A stretch of 38,679 nt of DNA from a bacterium (GTDB lineage: Bacteria > Verrucomicrobiota > Kiritimatiellia > CAIKKV01 > CAITUY01): positions 1 to 38,679 of the forward strand of contig JBAXWB010000039.1 in NCBI GenBank assembly GCA_037128595.1, in the 5' to 3' direction. Shown here in pieces: positions 16,664-25,161 of the stretch (within the stretch, counting starts at the first letter, position 1; the number at the start of each line of letters is the position of its first letter). The position numbers and the translations under genes were made by a program. The notes below the pieces were generated by a model. The model saw only the letters and a program-made list of their open reading frames with translations. It made no database searches and was not told the DNA's origin.

Positions 16664-17650
16664 ATGAAAACCATCCGCTGGGGTATTTTGGGGCCGGGTC
16701 GAATTGCGAAGAAATTCGCCTTGGGATTACAGTCTGTGCCGGATGCCAAATTGGTGGCGGTGGGGTCACGGACCCCCGGGAAGGCGGAGGCTTTAGCCGC
16801 TGAGTTTGGCGCTCCGCGCGTCCATGCCAGTTACGAGGCTTTGGCGGCCGATCCCGAGGTGGATGTGGTCTATGTTGCCACGCCGCACCCCATGCACCTT
16901 GAGGCGGCGATGCTGTGTATGAAGGCCAAAAAAGCCGTGCTCTGCGAGAAACCTTTTACCCTCAATGCCCGTGATAGTCAGGAGCTGATTGAGTGTGCCC
17001 GGCGCGAGAATGTGTTTTTGATGGAAGCGATGTGGACCCGTTTCCTGCCGCCCATGGTGCAGGTGCGTGAGTGGTTGGCGCGGGGGGCGATCGGGGAGCC
17101 CCGGATGGTCATGGCAGACTTTGGCTTTCGGACGGACTGGAATCCGCAAGGCCGGGCGCTGAATCCGCACCTGGGCGGTGGCGCCCTGCTGGACGTAGGC
17201 ATTTATCCCCTGGCACTAGCCTCCATGGTTTTTGGCGGAGCCCCCCTGATGATCACGGGGCAGTGTCATCTGGGCGAGACCGGCGTGGATGAGCAGTCGG
17301 CCATGGTGCTGTCCTACCCGGGCGGGGCCCTGGCGGTGCTGACCTGTGCGGTGCGCACCCATACCGCGCACGAGGCGCGGATTATGGGAACGGAGGGCTC
17401 TATTTACCTGCCGGGCTTCTGGCACGCGACCGAGGCGACGCTGACGATTCCGGGCAAGGGCTCCGAGACTGCCGCTCCGGTGCGGGTGGGGAATGGCTAC
17501 AACTATGAGGCCGTTGAAGTCGGGAATTGCCTGCGCGCGGGGCTCAAGGAAAGTCGGATCATGCCCCTGTCCGAAACCCTGACCACGATGCGCACCATGG
17601 ATGAGTTGCGCCGGCAATGGGGCCTGGTGTATCCGCAGGAAAAAGGCTGA
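16664..17650 (+). CDS. Gfo/Idh/MocA family NAD(P)-dependent oxidoreductase
   Basis: The 328-residue cytoplasmic enzyme has an N-terminal Rossmann fold (WGILGPGRIAKKFALGL), the VDVVYVATPHPMHLEAAMLCM strand and the conserved CEKPFTLN lysine motif. The C-terminal substrate domain includes GGGALLDVGIYPLALASMVFG. It resembles the dihydrodiol dehydrogenase/glucose-fructose oxidoreductase branch. Members oxidise or reduce sugars and polyols. The start at 16664 is supported by GGAGAGG 6 bases upstream; the frame is open much further upstream, but that part lies antisense to pyrF. Its place beside glycosidase genes suggests a role in processing released sugars; the substrate is unknown. Confidence 0.9.
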   Translation: MKTIRWGILGPGRIAKKFALGLQSVPDAKLVAVGSRTPGKAEALAAEFGAPRVHASYEALAADPEVDVVYVATPHPMHLEAAMLCMKAKKAVLCEKPFTLNARDSQELIECARRENVFLMEAMWTRFLPPMVQVREWLARGAIGEPRMVMADFGFRTDWNPQGRALNPHLGGGALLDVGIYPLALASMVFGGAPLMITGQCHLGETGVDEQSAMVLSYPGGALAVLTCAVRTHTAHEARIMGTEGSIYLPGFWHATEATLTIPGKGSETAAPVRVGNGYNYEAVEVGNCLRAGLKESRIMPLSETLTTMRTMDELRRQWGLVYPQEKG

Positions 17651-17658
17651 GTATTTCC

Positions 17659-17715
17659 CCTTGCGTTTGTGAGATGACTCTGCTTTAAATTCACACCGTG
17701 TAGTTACACGCAAGG
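17659..17715 (+). promoter_or_regulatory. Promoter with operator-like palindrome before the GH116 gene
   Basis: TTGCGT (17661-17666) and TTAAAT (17685-17690) are spaced like -35 and -10 elements. Just downstream, at 17697-17710, CGTGTAGTTACACG is a palindrome with six of seven pairs matched, well placed for a repressor to block initiation. In addition CCTTGCGT (17659-17666) is the reverse complement of ACGCAAGG (17708-17715), which overlaps the AAGGAG ribosome-binding site. The LacI-family regulator encoded after the GH116 gene is the natural candidate ligand. Confidence 0.42.
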
Positions 17716-17722
17716 AGTTTTT

Positions 17723-20194
17723 ATGACAACGAAGCAGGGCAGGGAGACGGCGGGCTACGTGGGTGACCAGTTGAACCGGGTGGCATTCCCGATGGGCGGG
17801 TTGGGTGCGGGCATGCTGTGCCTGGAGGGGACGGGGTCATTTTCCCACGTGTCGCTCCGGCATAAACCTGAGGTGTTCAATGAACCCCAGATGTTGGCGG
17901 CGTTGTATGTCAAAGGGGCCGCCCCGGCGGCACGGGTGCTGGAGGGACCGGTCCCGATGCGCAAGGCGTTCGGTGCCCCCTGGGCCGCGAACGGGGGCGG
18001 TTGCCAGTTACACGGGCTTCCCCGCTTTGCCAACGCGTCTTTCTCATCCCGGTTTCCCTTCGGCACGGTGACCCTGGATGACCCCGCGATGCCCGTTCAC
18101 GTTGAGTTAACGGGGTGGAGTCCGTTTGTTCCTGGTGATGCCGACGCTTCAAGCCTGCCGGTGGCCGCCCTCGACTACCGGTTTGTCAATCGCAGTGCCA
18201 AACCGGTCGAGGCGGTGTTCTCTTTTCATGCCGCGAATTTCATGAAGGTGGATAAACGGCCCGGCGCCTGCATCCGGCCGATGACCAACGGGTTTGTTCT
18301 CACCCAGCCCCCGGGGACGGAGACCCCCTGGGACGAAGGGCGTTTTGCCGTATTCACGGATGAACCGGCGAAAGTGGATTGCGCTTGGTTCCGGGGTGGC
18401 TGGTTTGACCCCATCACGATGTTGTGGACGGCCGTCACGGAGGGACGTGCGCTGGCGCGCAAACCGCATACCGACGGGGACCCTGGCAACGGCGGAAGCC
18501 TGTACGTCCCGTTCCGTCTGAAGGCGCATGCCGAACGGACCATCCGGATCCGGCTGGCCTGGTATGTGCCCTCAAGTCAGATGCGGATCGGGCTTGAGGC
18601 GGTGGCGCCTGTCACCCCGGCCGCTTGCGGGGCGGAGTGTTCATGCGGCGATACGCCAGCTGCCCCGGAGGGATACCGGCCCTGGTATGCGGGAAAATTC
18701 AAGTCCATCCAGTCCTTGACCCGGTTCTGGCTGAAACAGGCCGACCGGTTGCGCGCGGCCAGCGAGACGTTCAGCGACTGCTTTTATGACACCACGTTAC
18801 CCACCGAGGTGATTGAATCGGTTGCAGCCAATCTGGCGATTCTCAAATCGCCCACCTGTCTGCGTCAGACCGATGGGCGACTTTGGGGGTGGGAAGGGTG
18901 CAGTGACAATGCGGGGTGCTGCCATGGCTCCTGCACGCATGTATGGAATTACGCCCAGTCCATTCCTCACCTGTTTCCCGACCTGGAGCGGAGCCTGCGT
19001 GAGTCGGAGTTCGGGCCGAGCCAGGATGAACAGGGGCATCAGAATTTCCGGACCAGCCTCCCGATCCGGGAGCCTGACCATGATTTCCACGCGGCTGCGG
19101 ACGGGCAATTGGGTGGTTTGATGAAGTTGTATCGCGAGTGGCGGATCTCCGGCGACACCGTGTGGATGAAATCGCTGTGGCCGCGGGCGCGCAAGAGCCT
19201 GGACTATTGCATCGCGCAATGGGACCCGGATCACACGGGAACCCTGGTTGAGCCCCATCACAATACCTATGACATTGAGTTCTGGGGTGCGGATGGCATG
19301 TGCACGAGTTTTTACCTGGGCGCGCTGCAGGCCGCCATTCAGATGGGGCGGGCCAATGGGGACGAGGTATCCTTGTTTGAAGCCTTGCTGGCCAGGGGGC
19401 GTTCGGTCATGGAAACCGAACTGTGGAACGGGGACTACTTCATCCAGAAGGTTCAGTGGAAGGGGTTGCGTGCCGGCGATCCGACTACCTTCAAGAAAAT
19501 GAATGCCACCTACGATGGCGCCCCCGAAGCCAAGGCGATCCTGGAAAAGGAAGGACCGAAGTATCAGTACGGCACAGGGTGTCTGTCCGACGGGGTGCTG
19601 GGTGACTGGCTGGCGCGGTGTTGCGGGTTGGCGCCGGTACTGGATGAGGCCAGGACGGCCCGTCATGTGGCGTCCATTTTCAAACACAACTTCCGCCGTT
19701 CGCTGGCCGACCACAGCAATCCCCAGCGCTCGTCGTTTGCCATGGGCCGGGAGGCCGGACTGCTGCTCTGTTCCTGGCCAAAGGGAGGCAAGCCGTTGCT
19801 GCCGTTTGTCTACAGCGATGAAGTATGGACGGGCATCGAGTATGCGGTGGCCTCCCATTTATTTATGATGGGACGGGTGAAAGAAGGCGTGGCGATAGTA
19901 AAGGCGGTGCGCGCCCGTTATGACGGCACCATCAGAAATCCCTTTGATGAGTACGAGTGCGGCCATTGGTATGCCCGGGCGATGTCCTCCTATGCCATGT
20001 TGCAGGGACTGACCGGGGCGCGAGTGGACGCGGTGGATCGGGTGCTGTACCTGTCGCCGGGGGTGAAGGGGGATTTCCGGGCTTTCCTGGCCACCGCCAC
20101 GGGGTATGGTACGGTCGGCGTCAGGAACGGCAAACCCTTCGTCACCGTGAAGTCGGGGCGCATCAACGTGGATCGAATTGAGTATCGGCCATGA
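17723..20194 (+). CDS. GH116-type glycosidase (beta-glucosidase / glucosylceramidase-like)
   Basis: The 823-residue protein has the GH116 layout. The N-terminal beta-sandwich opens with LNRVAFPMGGLGAGMLCLEG and holds HVSLRHKPEVFNEPQ. The C-terminal alpha/alpha barrel includes LWGWEGCSDNAGCCHGSCTHVWNYAQS, HNTYDIEFWGADGMC, GCLSDGVLGDWLARC and YSDEVWTGIEYAVASHLF. By analogy with the family, Glu519 (in DIEFWG) and Asp623 (in CLSDGV) are candidate nucleophile and acid/base. No signal peptide is seen, so it acts in the cytoplasm on imported beta-glucosides or beta-xylosides; specificity is open. AAGGAG lies 6 bases before the ATG. It is coupled to the LacI gene by a 4-base overlap. Confidence 0.87.
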   Translation: MTTKQGRETAGYVGDQLNRVAFPMGGLGAGMLCLEGTGSFSHVSLRHKPEVFNEPQMLAALYVKGAAPAARVLEGPVPMRKAFGAPWAANGGGCQLHGLPRFANASFSSRFPFGTVTLDDPAMPVHVELTGWSPFVPGDADASSLPVAALDYRFVNRSAKPVEAVFSFHAANFMKVDKRPGACIRPMTNGFVLTQPPGTETPWDEGRFAVFTDEPAKVDCAWFRGGWFDPITMLWTAVTEGRALARKPHTDGDPGNGGSLYVPFRLKAHAERTIRIRLAWYVPSSQMRIGLEAVAPVTPAACGAECSCGDTPAAPEGYRPWYAGKFKSIQSLTRFWLKQADRLRAASETFSDCFYDTTLPTEVIESVAANLAILKSPTCLRQTDGRLWGWEGCSDNAGCCHGSCTHVWNYAQSIPHLFPDLERSLRESEFGPSQDEQGHQNFRTSLPIREPDHDFHAAADGQLGGLMKLYREWRISGDTVWMKSLWPRARKSLDYCIAQWDPDHTGTLVEPHHNTYDIEFWGADGMCTSFYLGALQAAIQMGRANGDEVSLFEALLARGRSVMETELWNGDYFIQKVQWKGLRAGDPTTFKKMNATYDGAPEAKAILEKEGPKYQYGTGCLSDGVLGDWLARCCGLAPVLDEARTARHVASIFKHNFRRSLADHSNPQRSSFAMGREAGLLLCSWPKGGKPLLPFVYSDEVWTGIEYAVASHLFMMGRVKEGVAIVKAVRARYDGTIRNPFDEYECGHWYARAMSSYAMLQGLTGARVDAVDRVLYLSPGVKGDFRAFLATATGYGTVGVRNGKPFVTVKSGRINVDRIEYRP

Positions 20195-21147
20195 TCTCAT
20201 CACTTCAGTTGGCTCAATTATGTGGGGTGTCTCAAGGCACGGTGGACCGGGCCCTGCATGGTCGGCCGGGGATTTCCCCGCGGACCCGTGAGCGCATTCT
20301 CGAGATGGCGACCCGGCAAGGCTACAAGCCGCATCCCGCTGTCCGGGAACTCCTGAGCGGGGAGCGGAAAGTGGTGGGCGCAATTATTCCCCTGCAGGGT
20401 GGCGCCTTTTTTATCGACCTCATGCGTGTGGTCCACCAGGCTCTGGCCCGGGAGGGGTTGCGCCTGTTCCTCTGCCACACGGCGGATGAAGCGGAGTTCA
20501 TGGAGGCCCTCGGGGATTTCGCGGCGCGGCGTTGTCTCGGGGTGATTGCCGTGCCACCCCGCGACGGGCTCTGCCTGACGGATCAGCAAACAGGCGGGAT
20601 GCCCGTGATTTCCCTGTTAAGTCCCTGCAAGGGACCTCATGTCTACTGGGTGGGTCCTGATGAGATGGCCACGGGGAGGCAGGCGGTTGAGTCTTTGTGG
20701 TCACAAGGGCACCGGCGGATTCTACACTACACGTACGCTCGTGACACGAGTCCCATTCGCGACCGGGCAGAGGGGTACCGCCAGGCCTTGCTGAAGAGGG
20801 GGGGGACGCCCATCGTGATACACCCGGATCGAGGGGGTGAACTTGAGAAGGCGGTGCGGAGGCATCACGCCACCGCGGTGTTCTGCCATAATGACTGGTT
20901 GGCGCTGACGGCGATCCGCGAACTGGACCGGGCTCACCTGCGGGTCCCGGATGACGTCTCTGTGCTGGGAGTGGACAACAGTCCAACCTTTACCGATCTC
21001 TGTGAGGAGATTACCACGCTGGCGTATCCAATGGCAGGGGTGGCGAAAAGCTGCGTCCGCATCCTTCAAGGACGGCCGCCACGCGCTTCCGATATCGGAG
21101 GATTTAAGTTGGTGGCGCGTCACACGGTACGGCCCTTGCTCCGGTAA
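20191..21147 (+). CDS. LacI-family transcriptional regulator
   Basis: The 318-residue protein has a LacI helix-turn-helix with hinge (LQLAQLCGVSQGTVDRALHG, then TRERILEMATRQGYKPHPAV). A periplasmic-binding-protein-like sensor domain follows, with the VVGAIIPLQGGAFFIDLMRV start, the HRRILHYTYARDTSPIRDRAEGYRQAL segment and the end DDVSVLGVDNSPTFTDLCEEITTLAYP. It begins within the stop codon of the GH116 gene (ATGA), so it is made along with that enzyme, as expected for a local autoregulated repressor. Candidate operators are seen before the GH116 gene and before the next gene. A small sugar is the probable effector. Confidence 0.92.
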   Translation: MISSLQLAQLCGVSQGTVDRALHGRPGISPRTRERILEMATRQGYKPHPAVRELLSGERKVVGAIIPLQGGAFFIDLMRVVHQALAREGLRLFLCHTADEAEFMEALGDFAARRCLGVIAVPPRDGLCLTDQQTGGMPVISLLSPCKGPHVYWVGPDEMATGRQAVESLWSQGHRRILHYTYARDTSPIRDRAEGYRQALLKRGGTPIVIHPDRGGELEKAVRRHHATAVFCHNDWLALTAIRELDRAHLRVPDDVSVLGVDNSPTFTDLCEEITTLAYPMAGVAKSCVRILQGRPPRASDIGGFKLVARHTVRPLLR

Positions 21148-21184
21148 AAATTGAATCGACAAAGGGGTGGTTTATCAGTAATTA

Positions 21185-21198
21185 TAGTAACGATACTA
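21185..21198 (+). promoter_or_regulatory. LacI-type operator candidate before the GH-A-like gene
   Basis: TAGTAACGATACTA is a 14-base palindrome with a central CG and six of seven pairs matched, the usual form of LacI-family operators. It lies between the regulator's stop codon and the ribosome-binding site AAGGAGAG of the next gene, and overlaps a possible -10 element (TATAGT, 21183-21188). Confidence 0.45.
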
Positions 21199-21214
21199 CA
21201 AACCAAGGAGAGTT

Positions 21215-24200
21215 ATGATCAGAGTTCGCTCGAAAATCCTGTTTTGTCTGTCTGGTGTTGGGTTGTTGTATGCGGGGGCTTGTCTGGCAGCAGCTGGGAT
21301 ACCGCCTGATGTATATCGGGTGACCGATGATGTGCTGGTGAAGGATCCGCCCCGGTTTGCGGTCAATGTCGATTTTGGTTCCGGGTATGCGCCCTGGGAT
21401 GTCGACCGCACGCTGAATATCTGGAACCGGATGGTCAGCGCGGAACCGTTTCAATTTCAACACAACGGCATCGCCGATGGCGGTGGGGTCGATTTCCTTG
21501 AACATAAGAATATGCCCTCCCTGTCCTATTGGGATTGTGCCCGGTCAGGATTCTGGGATGGGGCCACCATGGATATTTACCGTGTGGTGGAAGGGCGCCT
21601 CTCCCTGATCCGGCGCGCGACGGTCAGCCGGAGCCTGATCGGGAATGATGAGAAAGGCGTGCGGAGTGAGGAGCGGGCCTATTTTACTGAAAAGGGTCCT
21701 GCCGTTCAGGCGGGCGATCTCTATGTGCTGCGGATGAAGCGCGACACGATGCCCTCCCAGATGCGGCCGAACCTGTTACCGAAGGATGGGGTGCCCCAGT
21801 TTGACGCCATTGTCGCCCGGCTGGGCAATGTCCAGTGGAGCGTGGATTCCAGCACCTGTGCCCCTGAAGGCGGGAGTACCGCCAGCCTGAAACTGGTCTG
21901 CAAGGACGGCACGGCGAGCCGACCGGCCAGTATGTGGCAGTGGTTCATGGTCAGCAACCGGACGGACGCCTCCTTTTTCCCCGACAAGGCGTACCGGCTG
22001 CAGATCTGGCTGAAGCAGGCGGGCGTGGAGAATGGGGCGATCAAAATCCAGGTGGGCACCATCACCAATTTCACGCTTCAGGCGGACTCGGCCTGGAAGA
22101 AATTCGAAGTCGATCTTCCGGTTCACCACCCGCAGGCACCCTATCAGCTTCATCAGGGGGATGCCACCCGCCTGATGGTGGGGGTGGCCGGCGAAGGGAC
22201 GGTATGGGTGGATAATTTTGCGATCTATCAGACCGATGCCCCGCTGTTCTCCGTGTTGCCTGAATACAAGAAGCTCCTGAAGGACTGGCATCCCCAGGTG
22301 ATCCGTTTATGGGGTGGGTATACCGCGGTATCGCTGGACGCCTGGGTGCTCAAGGGATTTCGCCAACCCTCGCGGGCAGGAATTCGCGGAACGGGATCCC
22401 CTTCATACGCGTCATTGGACGTCGAGTTACAACTCTGTCTGGACACCGGGGCGGATCCCTGGCTTGTCCTGAATCCCTTATTTGCGGATGAGGATTTGGT
22501 GGGACTGATGGAATATCTGGGCGGGCCAGCGGACCGGGGGTATGGCAAGCTCCGGGCTGAGCAGGGCCGGCGTGAGCCCTGGACGACCGCCTTCAGGACA
22601 ATTTCCCTGGAATGCGGCAACGAGGGGTGGAATGGGATCTTTTCCCCGCGTGCCTGGTCCGGCAATCCGGCCTTCTATGCGAAAATCGCGGATCGCCTGT
22701 TTTCCGGATTGAAACAGTCTCCCTACTACCGGCGTGAAAAATTCGAGTTCGTGGCCAATGGATGGGACAGTTCACTTGAGGTGGGCGGGTGGACGCATCA
22801 GGTGGCGGCGGAGTCCAAAGAAGCCAACCGGGTGGATATCGCGATGTACTTCGGCGGCTGGGAAAAGGGACTGGGCGGGGATGGCAGCGAGAATGAAGTC
22901 TATCAGGACCGGCTCCTGGCAACGCCCATAGAGTATGGCCCTAAGCTGATCAATGCCCTGTTAATGGATCCGGATTTGTTTTCCCGTCTGGGGGCGGCTC
23001 TGCAGGCCAAGCCGGCGCTGGCAGTGGCCGCACTGAGCGACTTTAAGACGGGGAATGTCGGGTCACTCGCGCCGACCGGCACCACGGCTTCCGCCCGTTT
23101 GGAGGGGATCATGGCTGATAATGAGGTGCGGCGCCTGGCCTTGATCAAGGCCATGCGCGGGTTCCGTGGTGCGATTGAAAAACCGGCCTGGGATATCGGA
23201 CGGACGGTTCTGGCGACGCATCCCGCCTTCAAACCAGTGGCCGGGGAACTGCTGGGAATGGATCCGGACCTTGCGGGCCGGCTGATCCTGGCCTTCAATA
23301 ATCTGGGCGGAGCACCGGGCGAGATGACGGCCCTTATCCGGAAGAATCCAGCGGCGGTGGAAGACTTGATCAAGGCGTTGTCCTTCAGTGATAGTGAAGC
23401 CCAGACCCTGCGCGGCGTCGCCATGGGCGGTCAGCTGGATTATTTCGTGGTCAACAAGATCGGGAAAAGCGCCAGTGACCGGGTGGCCGGATTGGTTGCT
23501 GAGGCCAACCCCGAATTTCTCAAGGCCATGGAGGCGGCCTTGACGCTGGAGTCGGTGCGGGGCGGAGTGACCATCGCCGCCTGTGAGGCGACGGGCGGGC
23601 TAACTGACTCCTGTGGATTGTACACGGGCGGGCTCCTGCAAGGCATCAAGGCCGACCCGGAGTTTGCCCAGGTCGCCTGTGGCACCTTTGCGGCACGCCC
23701 TGACTTGTTTGCGGGGCCGGCGCGCCGGATGACGGAGGGTATCGCTGAGGGGATCCAGAAGGCCTTTGCCGAACCGTTTGAAGTCACCCCCTGGGGGCCG
23801 AAGCTCCTGATGTTTCAAAAGTTACCCCCGGGTCTGGTCAAGCGGCTATCCGAGCTGGCGATCAAGGTGTCCGAGAGTCCTGACATGGGGATCAGTCCGG
23901 AAGCCAGACTGGTGGTTCAAGCCAGCTTCAGAATGGGGATGGGAGATGGGGCACAGGCCCGTGCTCTAGCCGGGAATTCAACCCTGTCCAAAGCGCTGGA
24001 ATCCAAGATGAAGTCCACGATCCTCGCGGCGTTCCTGAAGGCGGCGGGCGCCGATGCCCGGATCGGGGACCCGTTGCTCCGGGCGATCCAGCGTATTCCG
24101 GCCGGCCCGACGACCAAAGGCCTGGCCATTTATGAGGCGGGCCCGGGCTACAGCCTGCCGGGGCCCGGGAAGCCCCTGAATGAAGATGATGAAAACATGG

Positions 24201-24778
24201 GCAAGTCCCTGGCTTCCGGGACAGCCACCCTGGATGCCTTCATGCTCGCACTGGCGCAAGGGGCCTCCCCGCTCGGCTACTATAACTTCAAGAGTGGGGC
24301 GTACTGGTCCTCCCACAAACACCCGCTTGACCCGATTCCGTATCCCACCTGGCTGGCCCTGGAACTGCGCAACCGGTTTGCCGAGGGAGACCTGATGGGG
24401 GTGGAGCCCGAGTCGGTCCAGGTGGTGGATGTCGCCGATAAAAAAGTCATGGCGACCACCAATGATGGCAAGGGTAGCGCCAAGCTGGTGAAAGGGCGGA
24501 AAGGAATTGCGATGACCGCCTGCTACGCCTTCCGGCAGGGCGGGCGGCATTCCTTCCTGATCATTAACCGGGACTTTGCCAACGCGCGCCAGGTGCAGCT
24601 GAAGTTGCCCTATCGACCGGCAGGACCTGCAAAACTTTATACCCTGACTAATCCCGACCCCAAGGCCCATAACCGTCAGGACTACAATGTGAGGATCAAA
24701 GAAGAGTCGCTTTCCGGTTTCAAGGATGGATTCGTGGTGGCCGTCCCCCCCGCCTCCGTCTATTTGATTGTAAATTAG
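21215..24778 (+). CDS. Exported clan GH-A-like glycosidase with a large helical insertion
   Basis: The 1187-residue protein has a signal peptide (IRVRSKILFCLSGVGLLYAG, cleavage near residue 27). At about residues 205-345 a galactose-binding-like carbohydrate-binding module ends with EGTVWVDNFAIYQTD. TIM-barrel strands follow: HPQVIRLWGGYT, ADPWLVLNPLF and ISLECGNEG. Glu470 in the GNE motif is placed like a clan GH-A acid/base. After EVYQDRLLATP the barrel is interrupted by about 380 mostly helical residues (roughly 570-955) rich in Ala, Leu and 'DPDL/NPAA' turns. The barrel then resumes with KGLAIYEAGPGY, where Glu974 is a candidate nucleophile. The C-terminus is a beta-rich domain (SFLIINRDFANARQVQL). 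It looks closest to GH51/GH39-like enzymes, but no named family is assigned. The start follows AAGGAGAG. Confidence 0.75.
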   Translation: MIRVRSKILFCLSGVGLLYAGACLAAAGIPPDVYRVTDDVLVKDPPRFAVNVDFGSGYAPWDVDRTLNIWNRMVSAEPFQFQHNGIADGGGVDFLEHKNMPSLSYWDCARSGFWDGATMDIYRVVEGRLSLIRRATVSRSLIGNDEKGVRSEERAYFTEKGPAVQAGDLYVLRMKRDTMPSQMRPNLLPKDGVPQFDAIVARLGNVQWSVDSSTCAPEGGSTASLKLVCKDGTASRPASMWQWFMVSNRTDASFFPDKAYRLQIWLKQAGVENGAIKIQVGTITNFTLQADSAWKKFEVDLPVHHPQAPYQLHQGDATRLMVGVAGEGTVWVDNFAIYQTDAPLFSVLPEYKKLLKDWHPQVIRLWGGYTAVSLDAWVLKGFRQPSRAGIRGTGSPSYASLDVELQLCLDTGADPWLVLNPLFADEDLVGLMEYLGGPADRGYGKLRAEQGRREPWTTAFRTISLECGNEGWNGIFSPRAWSGNPAFYAKIADRLFSGLKQSPYYRREKFEFVANGWDSSLEVGGWTHQVAAESKEANRVDIAMYFGGWEKGLGGDGSENEVYQDRLLATPIEYGPKLINALLMDPDLFSRLGAALQAKPALAVAALSDFKTGNVGSLAPTGTTASARLEGIMADNEVRRLALIKAMRGFRGAIEKPAWDIGRTVLATHPAFKPVAGELLGMDPDLAGRLILAFNNLGGAPGEMTALIRKNPAAVEDLIKALSFSDSEAQTLRGVAMGGQLDYFVVNKIGKSASDRVAGLVAEANPEFLKAMEAALTLESVRGGVTIAACEATGGLTDSCGLYTGGLLQGIKADPEFAQVACGTFAARPDLFAGPARRMTEGIAEGIQKAFAEPFEVTPWGPKLLMFQKLPPGLVKRLSELAIKVSESPDMGISPEARLVVQASFRMGMGDGAQARALAGNSTLSKALESKMKSTILAAFLKAAGADARIGDPLLRAIQRIPAGPTTKGLAIYEAGPGYSLPGPGKPLNEDDENMGKSLASGTATLDAFMLALAQGASPLGYYNFKSGAYWSSHKHPLDPIPYPTWLALELRNRFAEGDLMGVEPESVQVVDVADKKVMATTNDGKGSAKLVKGRKGIAMTACYAFRQGGRHSFLIINRDFANARQVQLKLPYRPAGPAKLYTLTNPDPKAHNRQDYNVRIKEESLSGFKDGFVVAVPPASVYLIVN

Positions 24779-24807
24779 GAGCTTTCAGCCTAAGAAAACG
24801 TATTTCT

Positions 24808-24840
24808 CACGCGAAGCCGCAAAGGCACGAAAGGGAAAAA
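24808..24840. repeat. Solo degenerate end of a type-2 (GxxExxY) element
   Basis: CACGCGAAGCCGCAAAGGCA and the following CGAAAGGGAAAAA resemble the CACGCGAAAGACGCGAAAGACG end of the element at 11087-11536, with the same C/A/G-only composition and similar period. No matching inverted copy lies nearby. It sits in the 113-base gap between the glycosidase and the PQ-loop gene. Confidence 0.35.
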
Positions 24841-24891
24841 GTTTATTTAGGAATGATTTTCTTCGTAAGAAGTGGTTATAAGGGGAGTTAC

Positions 24892-25161
24892 ATGAGTTTA
24901 TTTGAGGCGGGTATGTTGTTGTGTTTCGGGGCAAGCTGGCCGTTTTCCGTTTACAAGACCTGGAAAGCGAAGACCAATAAGGGCAAGAGCCTGATCTTCC
25001 TGTGGCTGGTCTTTATCGGCTATGGCTGCGGCATCACCCATAAACTGCTCTACAGCCGCGATCTGGTCATCGCCATCTATTTGTTGAATGCGACCCTAGT
25101 GGCGGTCGATATTGTCCTGTGCACGATCTATACCCGGCGGGAGAAACTACAAAATGAATGA
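24892..25161 (+). CDS. PQ-loop / SemiSWEET-like small membrane protein
   Basis: The 89-residue protein has three transmembrane helices (residues about 3-20, 33-52 and 57-80), the single triple-helix bundle of bacterial SemiSWEET sugar carriers and related PQ-loop proteins. The motif PFSVYKTWKAKTNKGKS after helix 1 fits the PQ-loop pattern with the usual Pro. Such proteins act as dimers; sugar export or import is the known role in SemiSWEETs, but not all PQ-loop proteins move sugars. The start at 24892 follows GGGGAG; an upstream ATG at 24853 has no such support. Its last 8 bases overlap the GH94 gene, so carrier and phosphorylase are probably translated together. Confidence 0.78.
   Translation: MSLFEAGMLLCFGASWPFSVYKTWKAKTNKGKSLIFLWLVFIGYGCGITHKLLYSRDLVIAIYLLNATLVAVDIVLCTIYTRREKLQNE

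Noticed and set aside
18797-19858. 353-codon minus-strand frame opposite the GH116 gene
   Set aside because: It covers the GH116 catalytic motifs in reverse and shows Pro/Arg/Gln-rich shadow composition.
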